From the NCBI GenBank assembly GCA_019636335.1, contig JAHBXR010000001.1, positions 62,001 through 126,000 of the forward strand: 64,000 bases of DNA, written 5' to 3'. Below the pieces are notes generated by a model, which did not search any database, was not told the origin of the DNA, and saw only the letters and a list, made by a program, of their open reading frames with translations. Shown here one piece after another: positions 26,764 to 36,187 of this stretch; positions within the stretch are counted from its first letter, which is position 1; each line of letters starts with the position of its first letter. The position numbers and the translations under genes are program-made. The stretch comes from Pirellulales bacterium (GTDB lineage: Bacteria > Planctomycetota > Planctomycetia > Pirellulales > JAEUIK01).

Positions 26764-28292
26764 CCCCCTTTGGCCAGCAAGTAGCCCAGCGCGAAGACGA
26801 TGATCAGTGGAATGGCGATTGCCGCACCGATCATCACCGTACGCCATACCGAAGGCGCTTTCTTGGATTTCGCCGGAGCCAGCGGTGGCGCGTCGAGACT
26901 CACTCCCTCGTTGATCTCGCCCAGCAGGTCGGCGGGGAAATCGAAATCCGATGGGGGCTCGACCGGCTTGGCGGGTACGGTGGACTTGGGGGCAGGGGCC
27001 GGCTTGGGTGCCGCGGTCGGCTTAGCGCCCGGCGTTTGCGCGGCGGGCGTCTTCAGCGGTGTGGGGTGTGGCGTCGTGGGACGTGGGGTCGCGCCTGGCT
27101 TGACGATCGAACTCGGCCCTTTGAACGTCGCGACATCCTTGCCCGTGGCCGTATCGCTCAGAGCCTGATTCTTACCGGCGCTACTTCCGCCGCGCAGCAC
27201 GCTGCTCGAACTGCCCGAGCCAGGCTGGGGGGCCCGGGCCAGCACGCCCGACTTGCTGCCGCTGCGGGTCGCCAGCCAGTTGAGCAGCACCTGGCGCACT
27301 TCCAGCGCCGACTGGAAGCGATCCTCGCGCTTCTTGGCCATCATCTTCTGGCAGATGCGGACCAGGTCGTGCGGCGTCTCGGGGCGATACTCGAGGATGC
27401 TCTTGGGCTGCTCGAGCTGATGCTTCATCAAACGCTGCGCGAGCGAGCCTTCGGGGAAGGGCGGGTTGCCGGTGAGCAGGTAGTACAGCGTGCAGCCCAG
27501 GCTGTAGATATCTGCCCGTGCATCGACGTCGTGGCTGTTGATGGCCTGCTCGGGCGAGCAGTAGTCGGCGGTACCCAAGACCTCTTCGCCGTGGGCAATC
27601 GTTAGCGACGAGGCCTGCTTCTCGAGCGCGAGCCCGAGATCGAGCAACTTGACGGTCCCCTTGGCGTCGACGAGCAGGTTGGCGGGCTTGACGTCGCGGT
27701 GAACCAGCCCTTTCTCGTGCGCGTGCGCCAGACCGGTCGCCCCCTGGCAGACGTACTTCGCGGCGACTTCGAAGCCGAGCGGGCCGTCGTCCTTCACACG
27801 CTGATAGAGATCGCGTCCTTCAATAAACTCCATCGCGATGTAGTAGGTCTTGTCTTCGCAGCCGATATCGTACGTGCGCACGATATTCGGATGTTCGAGC
27901 TTGGCGGCGGCCTGCGCTTCGCGGAGGAAGCGGTCGAGGTAGGACGAGTCGTCGACCTTGTTCTGCGGCAGGACCTTGATCGCCTCGCGCCGGCGGAGCA
28001 TCACGTGCTCGGCCAGGTAGACGCTGCTCATGCCTCCCGTGCCGAGATGCCGGAGTAACTTGTGCTTGCCGAGGAAGAAACGCTTGTAGCGTCCTTCGAG
28101 CAGATTCTGCGTTTGCCAGTCGGTGAGCAGGCCGGCATCGACCAGCCGCTTGGCCATCACGCGGCTGTCGGCGATCGACTCGCCCGCTTGCTCGGCATCG
28201 AGGACAGAGAGTGTGCGCTCGAGCTGGCTGTTGTCTACCAGCCCGCTTCGTCGGACGAGTTCGAGGAAGCTGTCAACCGCGAGCTTGGACAT
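26760..28292 (-). CDS. Membrane-anchored serine/threonine protein kinase
   Basis: 510 residues. An N-terminal helical block (FLELVRRSGLVDNSQLERTL ... AKRLVDAGLLTDWQTQNLLEGRYKRFFLGKHKLL) is the usual preface of planctomycete kinases. The kinase domain (about 75-345) is complete: glycine loop GTGGMSSVY, Lys106 in EAIKVL, Glu125, catalytic HRDVKPANLL (Asp200), metal site DLG (Asp218, a common variant of DFG) and SPEQ. A Pro/Ala/Ser-rich linker follows, then one membrane segment at about 485-507, leaving only a few residues outside. There is no extracellular sensor, so it probably responds to cytosolic or membrane partners. Substrates unknown. Confidence 0.95.
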   Translation of the reverse strand: MSKLAVDSFLELVRRSGLVDNSQLERTLSVLDAEQAGESIADSRVMAKRLVDAGLLTDWQTQNLLEGRYKRFFLGKHKLLRHLGTGGMSSVYLAEHVMLRRREAIKVLPQNKVDDSSYLDRFLREAQAAAKLEHPNIVRTYDIGCEDKTYYIAMEFIEGRDLYQRVKDDGPLGFEVAAKYVCQGATGLAHAHEKGLVHRDVKPANLLVDAKGTVKLLDLGLALEKQASSLTIAHGEEVLGTADYCSPEQAINSHDVDARADIYSLGCTLYYLLTGNPPFPEGSLAQRLMKHQLEQPKSILEYRPETPHDLVRICQKMMAKKREDRFQSALEVRQVLLNWLATRSGSKSGVLARAPQPGSGSSSSVLRGGSSAGKNQALSDTATGKDVATFKGPSSIVKPGATPRPTTPHPTPLKTPAAQTPGAKPTAAPKPAPAPKSTVPAKPVEPPSDFDFPADLLGEINEGVSLDAPPLAPAKSKKAPSVWRTVMIGAAIAIPLIIVFALGYLLAKGG

Positions 28293-28601
28293 GCCCGAGG
28301 CCGCTTTCTAGAGGCCGCGACAAAGAGATAAGTATGCGCCGCACGGCCGTCCCCCACACGACAAACGCAAACATTTGGCCGAATGGCCGTTAGGCTTTGC
28401 CCTCGACTCAGGGTAACACGGCCGCGTGAAGGATACCAGCGAATCCTGCTTGCGCCAAAGGCTTTCGGTGTATTTCGCGGGCTGTCCGTCGTCATAAACG
28501 GCCCCCTCTCGATTTGACCCCCCTCGCCCGTGTCGTAAGAATCGCCTGGACCTGACCGGAGGGGGCGATCACCCACGCATGAAATCGGTGAAAACAGACG
28601 G
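28293..28601. other. Divergent intergenic region, kinase / glutaredoxin-like gene
   Basis: 309 bases holding the two divergent promoters. No gene and no clear motif was found. Confidence 0.4.
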
Positions 28602-28841
28602 ATGACGAACCCGCCCGAGGTGCTGTTGTTCACGCGCGAAGGGTGCCATCTCTGTGACGATGCGCTGGCCTTGCTGCGCGAGCATGGCCTGCAGCCCACG
28701 CTCATCGATATCGATCGCGATCCCGGACTGCGCGAGCGATACGACGTGTGCGTGCCGGTCGTCGTAATCGACGGCAAGGAGCGGTTCCGCGGTCGCGTCG
28801 ATCGTCGACTGCTGGCGCGTCTCTTGCGAGGGCGCGGTTGA
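28602..28841 (+). CDS. Glutaredoxin-like (DUF836) thiol protein
   Basis: 79 residues. EVLLFTREGCHLCDDALALLREHG carries the Cys15-x-x-Cys18 redox pair at the start of the first helix. VCVPVVVIDGKERFRGRVD holds the cis-proline and the last strand of a short thioredoxin fold. This is the size and order of DUF836/glutaredoxin-like proteins, which are probable small disulfide carriers in the cytosol. It lies 114 bp before the ThiO-type oxidase on the same strand, so the two may be co-transcribed. The in vivo partner is not known. Confidence 0.85.
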   Translation: MTNPPEVLLFTREGCHLCDDALALLREHGLQPTLIDIDRDPGLRERYDVCVPVVVIDGKERFRGRVDRRLLARLLRGRG

Positions 28842-28955
28842 CTCGCGCCAGCGCCCGGCCCCCTCGACCCGGCGCGTCGTTCCCCTAGAATAGCGGGGAA
28901 AGCGGGCGTTCTACGCTCGATCGTTTCTGTGCTTCCATTCCCGTTCGAAGCCACC

Positions 28956-30059
28956 ATGCACGACACGCTGATCGTCGGCGGCGGAGTGATTGGCCTGTCG
29001 CTGGCCTACGAACTCGCGACGCGCGGACAGCGGGTCCAAGTGATCGATCGCGGCGAACCGGCCAGCGAGGCCTCTTGGGCCGGCGCCGGAATTCTACCGC
29101 CGGCGAATTCGCGCACCGCCGCCGATCCGCTCGATCGTTTAGGCGCGGTCAGTCTCGACTTGCACGCTGATTGGGCCGAGCGATTGCGCGACGAGACGGG
29201 CATCGACAATGGCTTCCGTCGCTGTGGTGCGCTTTATGTCGCGCGAAGCGACACGGAGCGGAAGGAACTCGAGGTGCTCGCGCGCGACGGCGTCCGCCGG
29301 CAGGTCGAGTTTCGCTCGCTCGACGTGGCCGAGTTGGCTCGGCTCGAGCCAGCGCTTCGCGCGTCAGCGCAAGACGCCGTCTGGCTGGTGCCGGGCGAAT
29401 ATCAGATTCGTAATCCCCGCCATCTCAAGGCGCTGCTGGCCGCGTGTGTGGCGCACGGCGTGCAGATTATCGCTGGCATCGAGACGTACGACTTCGATGT
29501 TGGCGGCGGAAGGGTCCGGGGGGCCGTCACCTCGGCGGGCCGTCTCGAAGCCGGTAACTACTGCGTCGCGTCTGGCGCCTGGAGCCGACGCCTCTTGAGC
29601 CGATTGGGCATCGAAGTGCCCCTGCGACCCGTGCGCGGACAGATCGTGCTTTTGCAGGCAGCGGTCGGAGAGCTCCGGCACATCGTCAACGAGGGGCCAC
29701 GCTACCTCGTGCCGCGCGACGACGGCCACATCCTCGTCGGCTCGACCGAGGAAGAGGTGGGCTTTGACAAACGCACTACCGTCGAGGGTATGACCGGGCT
29801 GCTGCAGTTGGCCGTGGGGCTGGTGCCCAACCTCGCGCAGGCGCGCGTCGAGCGAAGCTGGGCCGGACTGCGACCTGCCACCGCGGATCGCAAGCCGATT
29901 ATCGGACGCTTGCCCGAGTTGGCCAATGCCTATGTCGCCGCGGGACACTTTCGCAGCGGGCTGACATTGTCGCCGGGAACTGCCGTGGCGCTAGCGCAGT
30001 TGATGGCCGGCGAGACGCCTTGCGTTTCGCTCGACACGTTGGGCCCCGACCGCTTCTAG
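28956..30059 (+). CDS. thiO: Glycine oxidase ThiO-type FAD enzyme
   Basis: 367 residues of the D-amino-acid oxidase/glycine oxidase family. The FAD-binding start is TLIVGGGVIGLSLAYELATRGQRVQVIDRG. EASWAGAGILPPAN, WLVPGEYQIRNPRHLKALLAACVAHGV and RSWAGLRPATADRKPIIGRLPELANAYVAAGHFRSGLTLSPGTA are all ThiO-like. ThiO oxidises glycine to iminoglycine for the thiazole part of thiamine. No other thi genes are in the window, so a role in general amine oxidation cannot be ruled out. The ATG at 28956 is preferred because it puts the FAD motif at residue 5; a GTG at 28929 is also open. Confidence 0.88.
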   Translation: MHDTLIVGGGVIGLSLAYELATRGQRVQVIDRGEPASEASWAGAGILPPANSRTAADPLDRLGAVSLDLHADWAERLRDETGIDNGFRRCGALYVARSDTERKELEVLARDGVRRQVEFRSLDVAELARLEPALRASAQDAVWLVPGEYQIRNPRHLKALLAACVAHGVQIIAGIETYDFDVGGGRVRGAVTSAGRLEAGNYCVASGAWSRRLLSRLGIEVPLRPVRGQIVLLQAAVGELRHIVNEGPRYLVPRDDGHILVGSTEEEVGFDKRTTVEGMTGLLQLAVGLVPNLAQARVERSWAGLRPATADRKPIIGRLPELANAYVAAGHFRSGLTLSPGTAVALAQLMAGETPCVSLDTLGPDRF

Positions 30060-30094
30060 CAGTCTGGGGAAGGGGGGAACGCAGTGCCCGGCAT

Positions 30095-30652
30095 TTAGTC
30101 GAAGAACACCCAGTTCGCCTTCAGCATCTTGCGGATTTGGGTGACCTCTTGCGGCGAGAGCTTCGGTTCCTGTTGCATTGCTGCTTGCTGCTTCTCGGCG
30201 TCCTCGACCGTTTTGGCCTGGACTAGCCGGCTGAAGCCGTTCGAGTCCTTGACGTGATACCAGTAAGGGACCAGGTTATCGGCCTTATCCTGGGCGGGAA
30301 GTTGCAGGCGAATCTTGCCGCCGAGCTCGGCGTACTCGATCGAGACGTGCCCCGTTCCCTTCCCAGTGATGCCCTCGAGCCCGCTGGCTTCCTGGCCGTC
30401 GGTCCGCAGGGAGTAGTACTTGCCCGGCTCGACCGTGATCGGCGCGCTCCAGGCCACCCCGTCGCGTCGGCGCAGCTTGAACGTGAAGGGCTTGTCGGCG
30501 AGGTTCCACAGTTGCCCCTCGATCGGTTCCTTGGCGGCAGTCGCGTCGTCGGCCGCGGTCGCGATTTGCGATCTTGTCCCTGCCTCGAGTGCAACGACAG
30601 CCAAAAGCAGCATGCAGACGACAGGCAGGCGAGAGAGCGAGCGCAGCGACAT
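30095..30652 (-). CDS. Small exported protein of unknown function
   Basis: 185 residues with a signal peptide (MSLRSLSRLPVVCMLLLAVVALEAGTRSQIATA). The mature region (IEGQLWNLADKPFTFKLRRRDGVAWSAPITVEPGKYYSLRT) is beta-rich. The tail is helical (KTVEDAEKQQAAMQQEPKLSPQEVTQIRKMLKANWVFFD). The start at 30652 was chosen because AGAGGA precedes it at about -11. No recognised family. It converges on thiO with a 35-bp gap. Confidence 0.75.
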   Translation of the reverse strand: MSLRSLSRLPVVCMLLLAVVALEAGTRSQIATAADDATAAKEPIEGQLWNLADKPFTFKLRRRDGVAWSAPITVEPGKYYSLRTDGQEASGLEGITGKGTGHVSIEYAELGGKIRLQLPAQDKADNLVPYWYHVKDSNGFSRLVQAKTVEDAEKQQAAMQQEPKLSPQEVTQIRKMLKANWVFFD

Positions 30653-30777
30653 CGGTGGGCGTCCTCTGGGCAGTGGCAAGAAGAAGGCAAATCGCGCACG
30701 AGCGGACTTGCCTTTACCCTAACAGCATAGCTCGCTAAGCCGAACTCGACCACGTAGGGGTTGCCCGCCAGCTCCCT

Positions 30778-30996
30778 TTAGCGGAAACGGAATCCGCGAG
30801 AGGTACTCCGGCCCGACGAGGATTTTGCTTGCGATTTGGCCCACTGCTGAGAGCCGTAGTTGATGCCGCTGATGTTGAAGCTCGAGAACGGATTCTGCTT
30901 CTGCGGGCGACGCGCTGCCTGGGCTTCGGAGGCCGGAGCGAACAGCACCACCAGGCCAATCGCCAGGCCGAAGAGCGCGGCATAAAGCGTACGCAT
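30778..30996 (-). CDS. Very small exported basic protein
   Basis: 72 residues: a signal peptide (MRTLYAALFGLAIGLVVLFAPASEAQA), then a short mature part rich in Arg, Ser, Gln and Phe (ARRPQKQNPFSSFNISGINYGSQQWAKSQAKSSSGR...). The start has a good AGGAGA seven bases upstream. It has no recognised family. Its promoter region is shared with the giant gene at 31332 and holds the 31078-31097 motif. Confidence 0.7.
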   Translation of the reverse strand: MRTLYAALFGLAIGLVVLFAPASEAQAARRPQKQNPFSSFNISGINYGSQQWAKSQAKSSSGRSTSRGFRFR

Positions 30997-31077
30997 GGAA
31001 AATCTCCTACACCGAAGAGGGACGTGAGGGACGGCCAGATGGAATCGATCTATCTCAGGAGAGCGCAGAAATCGCGG

Positions 31078-31097
31078 CATTGTTACAGACAATGTAG
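31078..31097. promoter_or_regulatory. Dyad CATTGT-N5-ACAATG containing the motif shared with 13290-13303
   Basis: Perfect six-base arms at 31078-31083 and 31089-31094. The overlapping TACAGACAATGTAG (31084-31097) matches 13 of 14 bases of the element before the other giant gene. It lies in the 335-bp gap between the small exported gene (minus, start 30996) and the giant at 31332 (plus); the rest of that gap holds no gene I can support. Confidence 0.5.
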
Positions 31098-31331
31098 CCC
31101 GCGCCCGCGATGTGCTTTGGTAAGCCGCTTTAGCCAGTGTATGTCCCTAATCTGTAAAAATCATGTCAAGTCGCTTGTATGTTTTCTTCCCCCGAAATTA
31201 TCATGGGACCAGCAAATCCTTGCATTTCAGCAAGTCCGAGCCCAGAACACCGCCGGCGGTATGAGACCGCTCGTCGCGAGCGGCAGGGATGCCTTCCTCT
31301 TGCCCAACCCGCAACCGAGAAAGAGCACCCC

Positions 31332-34300
31332 ATGCGATCTTGGATGGCTGCCGCCAAACGTTTCACGACGCCTTCGCAGAAGAAGAGCAAGCCGGTTGTC
31401 CGCCGCGCGCTAGGATCGCGGATCGGTCTCGAGCCACTGGAAGAGCGAGCCATGCTCGCGGTGTTCCATGTCGCCCTCTCGGGCAACGACGGCAACGACG
31501 GCAGCGCCGCCACTCCCTTCCGCACGATTCAGCAGGCGATCGACGCGGCGTCGGCTGCCGACGACGGTGACGACATCATTCGCGTCGCGGGGGGGACGTA
31601 CGACGAAGCGGGCGTGGACATCGGCTTCACGATCAATGCCGATGCCGAGCTCGACTCGCTCGATATCTCCGGTTCGTGGGACGCCACGTTCACCACGCAA
31701 GATACCGACAACACGCCGACGATCTTCGCCCCCTCGGATGCAGGCGGGCAGGTCAATGTGCTCGACGACGACGTGACGCTCGAAGCGATCGGCTTCATGT
31801 TCGACGGCACGAACACCGGCATCTCGGTTGGAGCGAATAATTTTCGCCTGGATACCGTGGGCGTTACCGGCGCCTTCGATGGCGTCGCCGGCGATAGCCT
31901 GACCGCTCAAGTCAGCATCGATGACTCGCTCATCACGGGCAACCTGGGGACGGGGGTCAAGTTCACCAACATGACGGGTGACTTGATCGTCAACGGCACC
32001 GAGATTTCGGACAATGGCATCAACGGCATCGATTTCGAGGGTTCGAACGCCTTCGTGTCGATTCAGGGCTCGACCCTGAAGGACCATCTCCTGGGGACTG
32101 GTGCGAAGATCGTTAATCCCGGAGGCCAGGTCGCGGTCGGCAACAATTCGGCGATCTCCGGCAATCTGGCGGGGCTCGTCGTCGAAGGCGCCAGTTCGCT
32201 GGCCGTCGATGCCACCGACATCGAGAGCAACACGCTCAACGGCATTACCGCCAAGGATGTCACCGGACAGGTATCGATCACCGGCGCAACCACCCTCGTG
32301 ACGAACGGTTTCATCGGAGCGCAACTCACCAACATCGGCTCGCTCGAGGTGGACAACATCGAGGTCAACGACAACAGCGCGGGGGGCTTGATTGCGGCCC
32401 AGGTCGCGGGCGCGGTCGAGATTACGAACAGCACCTTTAGTGGCAACAGCACCGGCATCGGCATTGCCGGCGCCAACGGCGTGACGATTTCGGGTACTTC
32501 TGCCTCGCTGAGCACCACCGCCAACGGTCTGACCGTCAACAACGGCGGAAACGTCAGTGTCACCGGCGGCAACTTCAATACGAACGCGGCCATCGGCATC
32601 GAGATCAAAGACAGCAATGACGTGACGCTCGAAAGCCTCTCCGCGAGCGGGAATGAAACGAACGGCATCAGCCTGAACGATGTAGACGTCGTCGATTTGA
32701 CCACCCTCATCGTCGACGGGAACCTGGAAGTCGGTCTCTTGGTCGACGAGGCCACCTCGGTGACCGACCAGTCGAGCAGCTTCTCGTCGAATCTCGGCTC
32801 GGGCATCGTGCTCACCAACATCGCCATCGACGTCTCGTTGACCAATAGCACCGTCGAGCTCAACGGGGCTGACGGCTTCTTTGCCAACGTCGTCCTGGGA
32901 AATATCACCATCTCCAACGGCACTTTTGACGAGAACGACGGCGACGGCGTTCACGTCGACGAAGCGGGCGCGTTCAGCTTCAGTGCCCAAGCCTCGAAGA
33001 ATGGCGGCGATGGCGTGGACGTGGCCAACGTGGCGTCGGTGGATATTCAGATCGCTACCGTGGAAGAAAATACGAACGGCGTGGGAGTGAAGGCCGTGGA
33101 CGTGACGGGCGCCGTCACGGTGGCGTTCGTCGATTTGAACATGAACATGGTCGGCCTCGTCGTCAGCACCGCGGCGTCGGTCTCGGTCGAATCCGCCAAC
33201 ATCGAAGCCAACACCCTGAATGGTGTGGACATCGAAAACGTGGCAGGCCTCGTCGAGATTAAGAATTCGGACATCAATGACAACCAGTTCCACGGGGTCA
33301 GCATCAAGACGTCCGGTTCCGTGAGCGTCGTGACGGTCAACGTCAACAACAACAGCGCCGCGGGGCTCTTGATCAGCGGCATTACGGGGGACGTCGATAT
33401 CGATGACGTCATCGCGGATGCCAATAGCTCGGGCATCGCCGTCGACGGCGCCGCGAAGGTCACGATCAAGGGCGTGTTGGCGACCAACAGCGTCAGCGGC
33501 AGCGGTCTCGTGATCAACAACGTCACGGGAGGTGGCACTTCCGTCGCCATCACGGACTATTCGTCGTTCAATGGAAATGCGGCCGACGGCGTCCGCATCA
33601 CGAACGTCGTGGGCGAGATCATCCTCGACGAAATCGAGGCCAGCGACAACGTCGAGCAAGGCATCGACATCGACGGCGCCGACAAGATCGAACTCAACAA
33701 CCTCACGCTAAAAAACAACGCCTCAGGCCTGGGCGGCCAGGTCGTCAACGTCGCGCAGATTTATCACAACGGCACTACTCTGGGAACCGTGGCCGACCTC
33801 GTTGTCGTCACGGGCACGTCGATCACTCACACGCGTGCCGGTGACGCACAGCAGCCGATCAACTATGCCAACGCCTTCCGCTTAAGCATCAGCGGACACG
33901 CGGGCGACGACACGGTTCAGGTCAACGGCGCGTTCGCGCTCGGCGCCGGCGACGGACTCCACATCTTCGGTGGAGACGATAATGACTTGATCGAGTCCAA
34001 TGGTGTCACCGGGTTCGGGCAGACCGTGCCGTTCGTCATCCGTGGCGAGGCGGGGAGCGATTCGCTCGTCGTCAATACGCTCAGCGGATTCGACGACCTG
34101 GTGCAACTCGTCAGCCAGTTCGTCTTGGTGCAGTATGGCCCGAATGCCCTCGTTGCCACGCCCGAGGTGCTCGAGTACGACGACATCGAGGAAATCACGC
34201 TTGCCAGCGCCGGTGGCAATGATTCGGTCGTTGTCACCGAACCCGTGCCCAATGGCCAGTTCCCGAATGTCGTCAATATCAACGGCGGCGACGAGAACGA

Positions 34301-35627
34301 CGGCATCGAGATCAACCTTGGCAAGCCCAACTCGGACGTCGTGTACAACATCGACGGCGGCGCCGGCAGCAATGGTCTCACGATCTTCACCCGCAGCATT
34401 CACGACAATAATCTCACCTTCACGGACGGCAAGGTCGAAGTCGAACTCCGTAATCCGGTCAATCTCTCGACGGTCAAGACGATCAACTATGCCAATATTC
34501 GCGGCATCAACGCCTACGCGGATGCGGGCAACGACGCCTTCGAGGTCTCGACCACGTTCACCAATGGTCTACAACGCCTCTCGTTGTTTGGACAGGGAGA
34601 CCAGGATCTGGTCAACGTCCATCTCGACGATCCCACCCTGGCCTCGCTCGTCGAGTTCGATGGTGGAGCTGGCGTGGACAATCGCCTGTCGATCTTCACG
34701 CACAGTGGCGACGCCGACCTCGTGACGATCGACAGCCAGCGAGTGCGCTCGAAATTGGCCAGCGAAGCGAATCCCAACAAGGACGTCAACTACGCGAACG
34801 TCCAGATGCTGAGCGTCGATACAAATGACGGCGCCGACGTGGTGTCGCTGTCGCAGGCGTTGGGGGCTCCGGTCCTGCCCGCCCTCGTGGTGGTCGATCT
34901 GGAAGGCGGCGCGGACGTCGTCAACGTTGACGTGGCCAACATTCCAAACTCCGTCGAGTTGAGCCTGTTCCTCGGCGGTGGCGACGACACGGTCAACGTG
35001 ACATTGGCGGCAACCAACATGTTGACCACGCTCAGCATTGATGGTGGTTCCGAGGATGTCCAGGACGAGATTCGCGTCGTCGGCAACTCTGTGGCTGCGA
35101 ACAATCTATCGGTCGGCACCTCATCGTCGAACGATCGCATCCGCGCGAGTGGCATCGAACTGTTGTTCATGCTCGGCGGCGCGGGTGCCGACGTGTTCAC
35201 GAACAACACCAGCATCAACTCGATCCTCGACGGTCTCGGCGGTAACGATACCCTGACCGGTGGTAGCGGCCGCGACTTCATTCTGGGCGAAGGTGGCCTC
35301 GACGTGCTGTCGGCCTTGGAAGAAGAAGACCTGCTGGTCAGCGGTCCGGTCTCGTTCGACCTGCACATCGCATCCCTCTTCGCCATCATGTCGGAGTGGA
35401 CGTCGAATCGCACCTTCTCGGAGCGCATCGCCAACATCAACGGCACGGGCGTCGGGGCGCGTAATAACGGCGATGTCTTCCTGCAGCCGACGGTCACCGT
35501 CTTCGACGAAGGCGCCCTCGACCTGCTCACCGGCGGCACGGAGGACGACTGGTTCCTGGCCCAGACGTCGAACGATCAGATCCTCGACCAGCAGAACCTG
35601 GACGACATCGTCACGGTCATCCCGTAG
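31332..35627 (+). CDS. Giant LEPR-XLL surface protein with beta-helix region
   Basis: 1431 residues. The export tag is IGLEPLEERAMLAVF at about 33-47. Next comes GNDGNDGSAATPFRTIQQAIDAASAADDGDDIIRVAGGTYDE, the start of a right-handed parallel beta-helix. Several hundred residues of Asn/Asp/Gly/Val-rich coils follow (repeating IxxNxxxGIxI). From about residue 830 the protein carries the same roughly 110-residue repeats as the protein at 13437 (ASAGGNDSVVVTEPVPNGQFPN, NGLTIFTRSIHDNN), a short RTX-like GGLGGNDTLTGGSGRD, and the shared end module LHIASLFAIMSEW ... GGTEDDWFLAQ. It is most likely an exported, surface-attached adhesin-like or matrix protein. The start at 31332 was chosen because the tag follows at the usual distance; the ATG at 31179 is less likely. 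Confidence 0.88.
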   Translation: MRSWMAAAKRFTTPSQKKSKPVVRRALGSRIGLEPLEERAMLAVFHVALSGNDGNDGSAATPFRTIQQAIDAASAADDGDDIIRVAGGTYDEAGVDIGFTINADAELDSLDISGSWDATFTTQDTDNTPTIFAPSDAGGQVNVLDDDVTLEAIGFMFDGTNTGISVGANNFRLDTVGVTGAFDGVAGDSLTAQVSIDDSLITGNLGTGVKFTNMTGDLIVNGTEISDNGINGIDFEGSNAFVSIQGSTLKDHLLGTGAKIVNPGGQVAVGNNSAISGNLAGLVVEGASSLAVDATDIESNTLNGITAKDVTGQVSITGATTLVTNGFIGAQLTNIGSLEVDNIEVNDNSAGGLIAAQVAGAVEITNSTFSGNSTGIGIAGANGVTISGTSASLSTTANGLTVNNGGNVSVTGGNFNTNAAIGIEIKDSNDVTLESLSASGNETNGISLNDVDVVDLTTLIVDGNLEVGLLVDEATSVTDQSSSFSSNLGSGIVLTNIAIDVSLTNSTVELNGADGFFANVVLGNITISNGTFDENDGDGVHVDEAGAFSFSAQASKNGGDGVDVANVASVDIQIATVEENTNGVGVKAVDVTGAVTVAFVDLNMNMVGLVVSTAASVSVESANIEANTLNGVDIENVAGLVEIKNSDINDNQFHGVSIKTSGSVSVVTVNVNNNSAAGLLISGITGDVDIDDVIADANSSGIAVDGAAKVTIKGVLATNSVSGSGLVINNVTGGGTSVAITDYSSFNGNAADGVRITNVVGEIILDEIEASDNVEQGIDIDGADKIELNNLTLKNNASGLGGQVVNVAQIYHNGTTLGTVADLVVVTGTSITHTRAGDAQQPINYANAFRLSISGHAGDDTVQVNGAFALGAGDGLHIFGGDDNDLIESNGVTGFGQTVPFVIRGEAGSDSLVVNTLSGFDDLVQLVSQFVLVQYGPNALVATPEVLEYDDIEEITLASAGGNDSVVVTEPVPNGQFPNVVNINGGDENDGIEINLGKPNSDVVYNIDGGAGSNGLTIFTRSIHDNNLTFTDGKVEVELRNPVNLSTVKTINYANIRGINAYADAGNDAFEVSTTFTNGLQRLSLFGQGDQDLVNVHLDDPTLASLVEFDGGAGVDNRLSIFTHSGDADLVTIDSQRVRSKLASEANPNKDVNYANVQMLSVDTNDGADVVSLSQALGAPVLPALVVVDLEGGADVVNVDVANIPNSVELSLFLGGGDDTVNVTLAATNMLTTLSIDGGSEDVQDEIRVVGNSVAANNLSVGTSSSNDRIRASGIELLFMLGGAGADVFTNNTSINSILDGLGGNDTLTGGSGRDFILGEGGLDVLSALEEEDLLVSGPVSFDLHIASLFAIMSEWTSNRTFSERIANINGTGVGARNNGDVFLQPTVTVFDEGALDLLTGGTEDDWFLAQTSNDQILDQQNLDDIVTVIP

Positions 35628-35661
35628 TCGACTGACCACCAGGCTGCATTTGTCAAAAACG

Positions 35662-35693
35662 AAAAAGGCACCGGCCAGCACCGGTGCCTTTTT
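35662..35693. terminator. Bidirectional Rho-independent terminator
   Basis: GGCACCGG (35667-35674) pairs with CCGGTGCC (35681-35688) around a six-base loop, flanked by AAAAA on the left and TTTTT on the right. It therefore works on both strands: for the giant gene ending at 35627 and for the DUF1854 gene ending at 35720. Confidence 0.93.
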
Positions 35694-35719
35694 CATGGAC
35701 GGAGCGTGTCGGGGGGCGA

Positions 35720-36187
35720 CTACAAATAGTGCTCCAGCAGGCGCCGGCTCGTGCCGTCGAGTTGCCGGGTATCGGCGATCAAATGGCGGATGCCCTGGGC
35801 GTCGATCACCAGCGCCTTGCGGCCCGGCAGCCGGCGGACATCCTCTTCGCTCTTGACCGTCAGACGGGTCGGACCGCGATCGGTTTCAACGTCCCATTCC
35901 GACGAGCTCGCCAGCCGATCGATGCGCGTGATCCGCTGGATGGCCGGCACGAACTCGCGTCGGGCCAGCTCGCGCCGGATCAACTCGCGCTCGTTCTCCG
36001 GCAGCGCGTTCAGGTCCTCGATCAGCTCGAGCTCCTGCGAGGCCTCGTCGACCAGCGCGATCCAACGCTCGGGATCCGAGAAGGGAAATGCGTGCAGGGC
36101 CTCGACGCCGACGTGCTGCTCGCCCAACGCATCGGTGTAGACGAGCCGGTTCCAGGCATCGACGGAAAGTTGAAAATCGCAGCTCAT
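35720..36187 (-). CDS. DUF1854 protein, cyanophycin-locus type
   Basis: 155 residues, MSCDFQLSVDAWNRLVYTDALGEQHVGVEALHAFPFSDPERWIAL..., without signal peptide or membrane segment. ALHAFPFSDP, GQELELIEDLNAL-like and REFVPAIQRI match the DUF1854 family, which in NCBI naming as I recall it includes a 'cyanophycin metabolism-associated' group found with the ABC transporter upstream. The start codon overlaps the stop of that gene (ATGA, 36184-36187), so the two are translationally coupled. The cyanophycin synthetase gene in this window strengthens the link. Molecular role unknown; perhaps a soluble partner of the transporter. Confidence 0.85.
   Translation of the reverse strand: MSCDFQLSVDAWNRLVYTDALGEQHVGVEALHAFPFSDPERWIALVDEASQELELIEDLNALPENERELIRRELARREFVPAIQRITRIDRLASSSEWDVETDRGPTRLTVKSEEDVRRLPGRKALVIDAQGIRHLIADTRQLDGTSRRLLEHYL

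Noticed and set aside
31410-33659. 749-codon minus-strand frame inside the giant gene at 31332
   Set aside because: Antisense reading of Asp/Val-rich repeat DNA; rich in Asp, Arg and His, with no domain.
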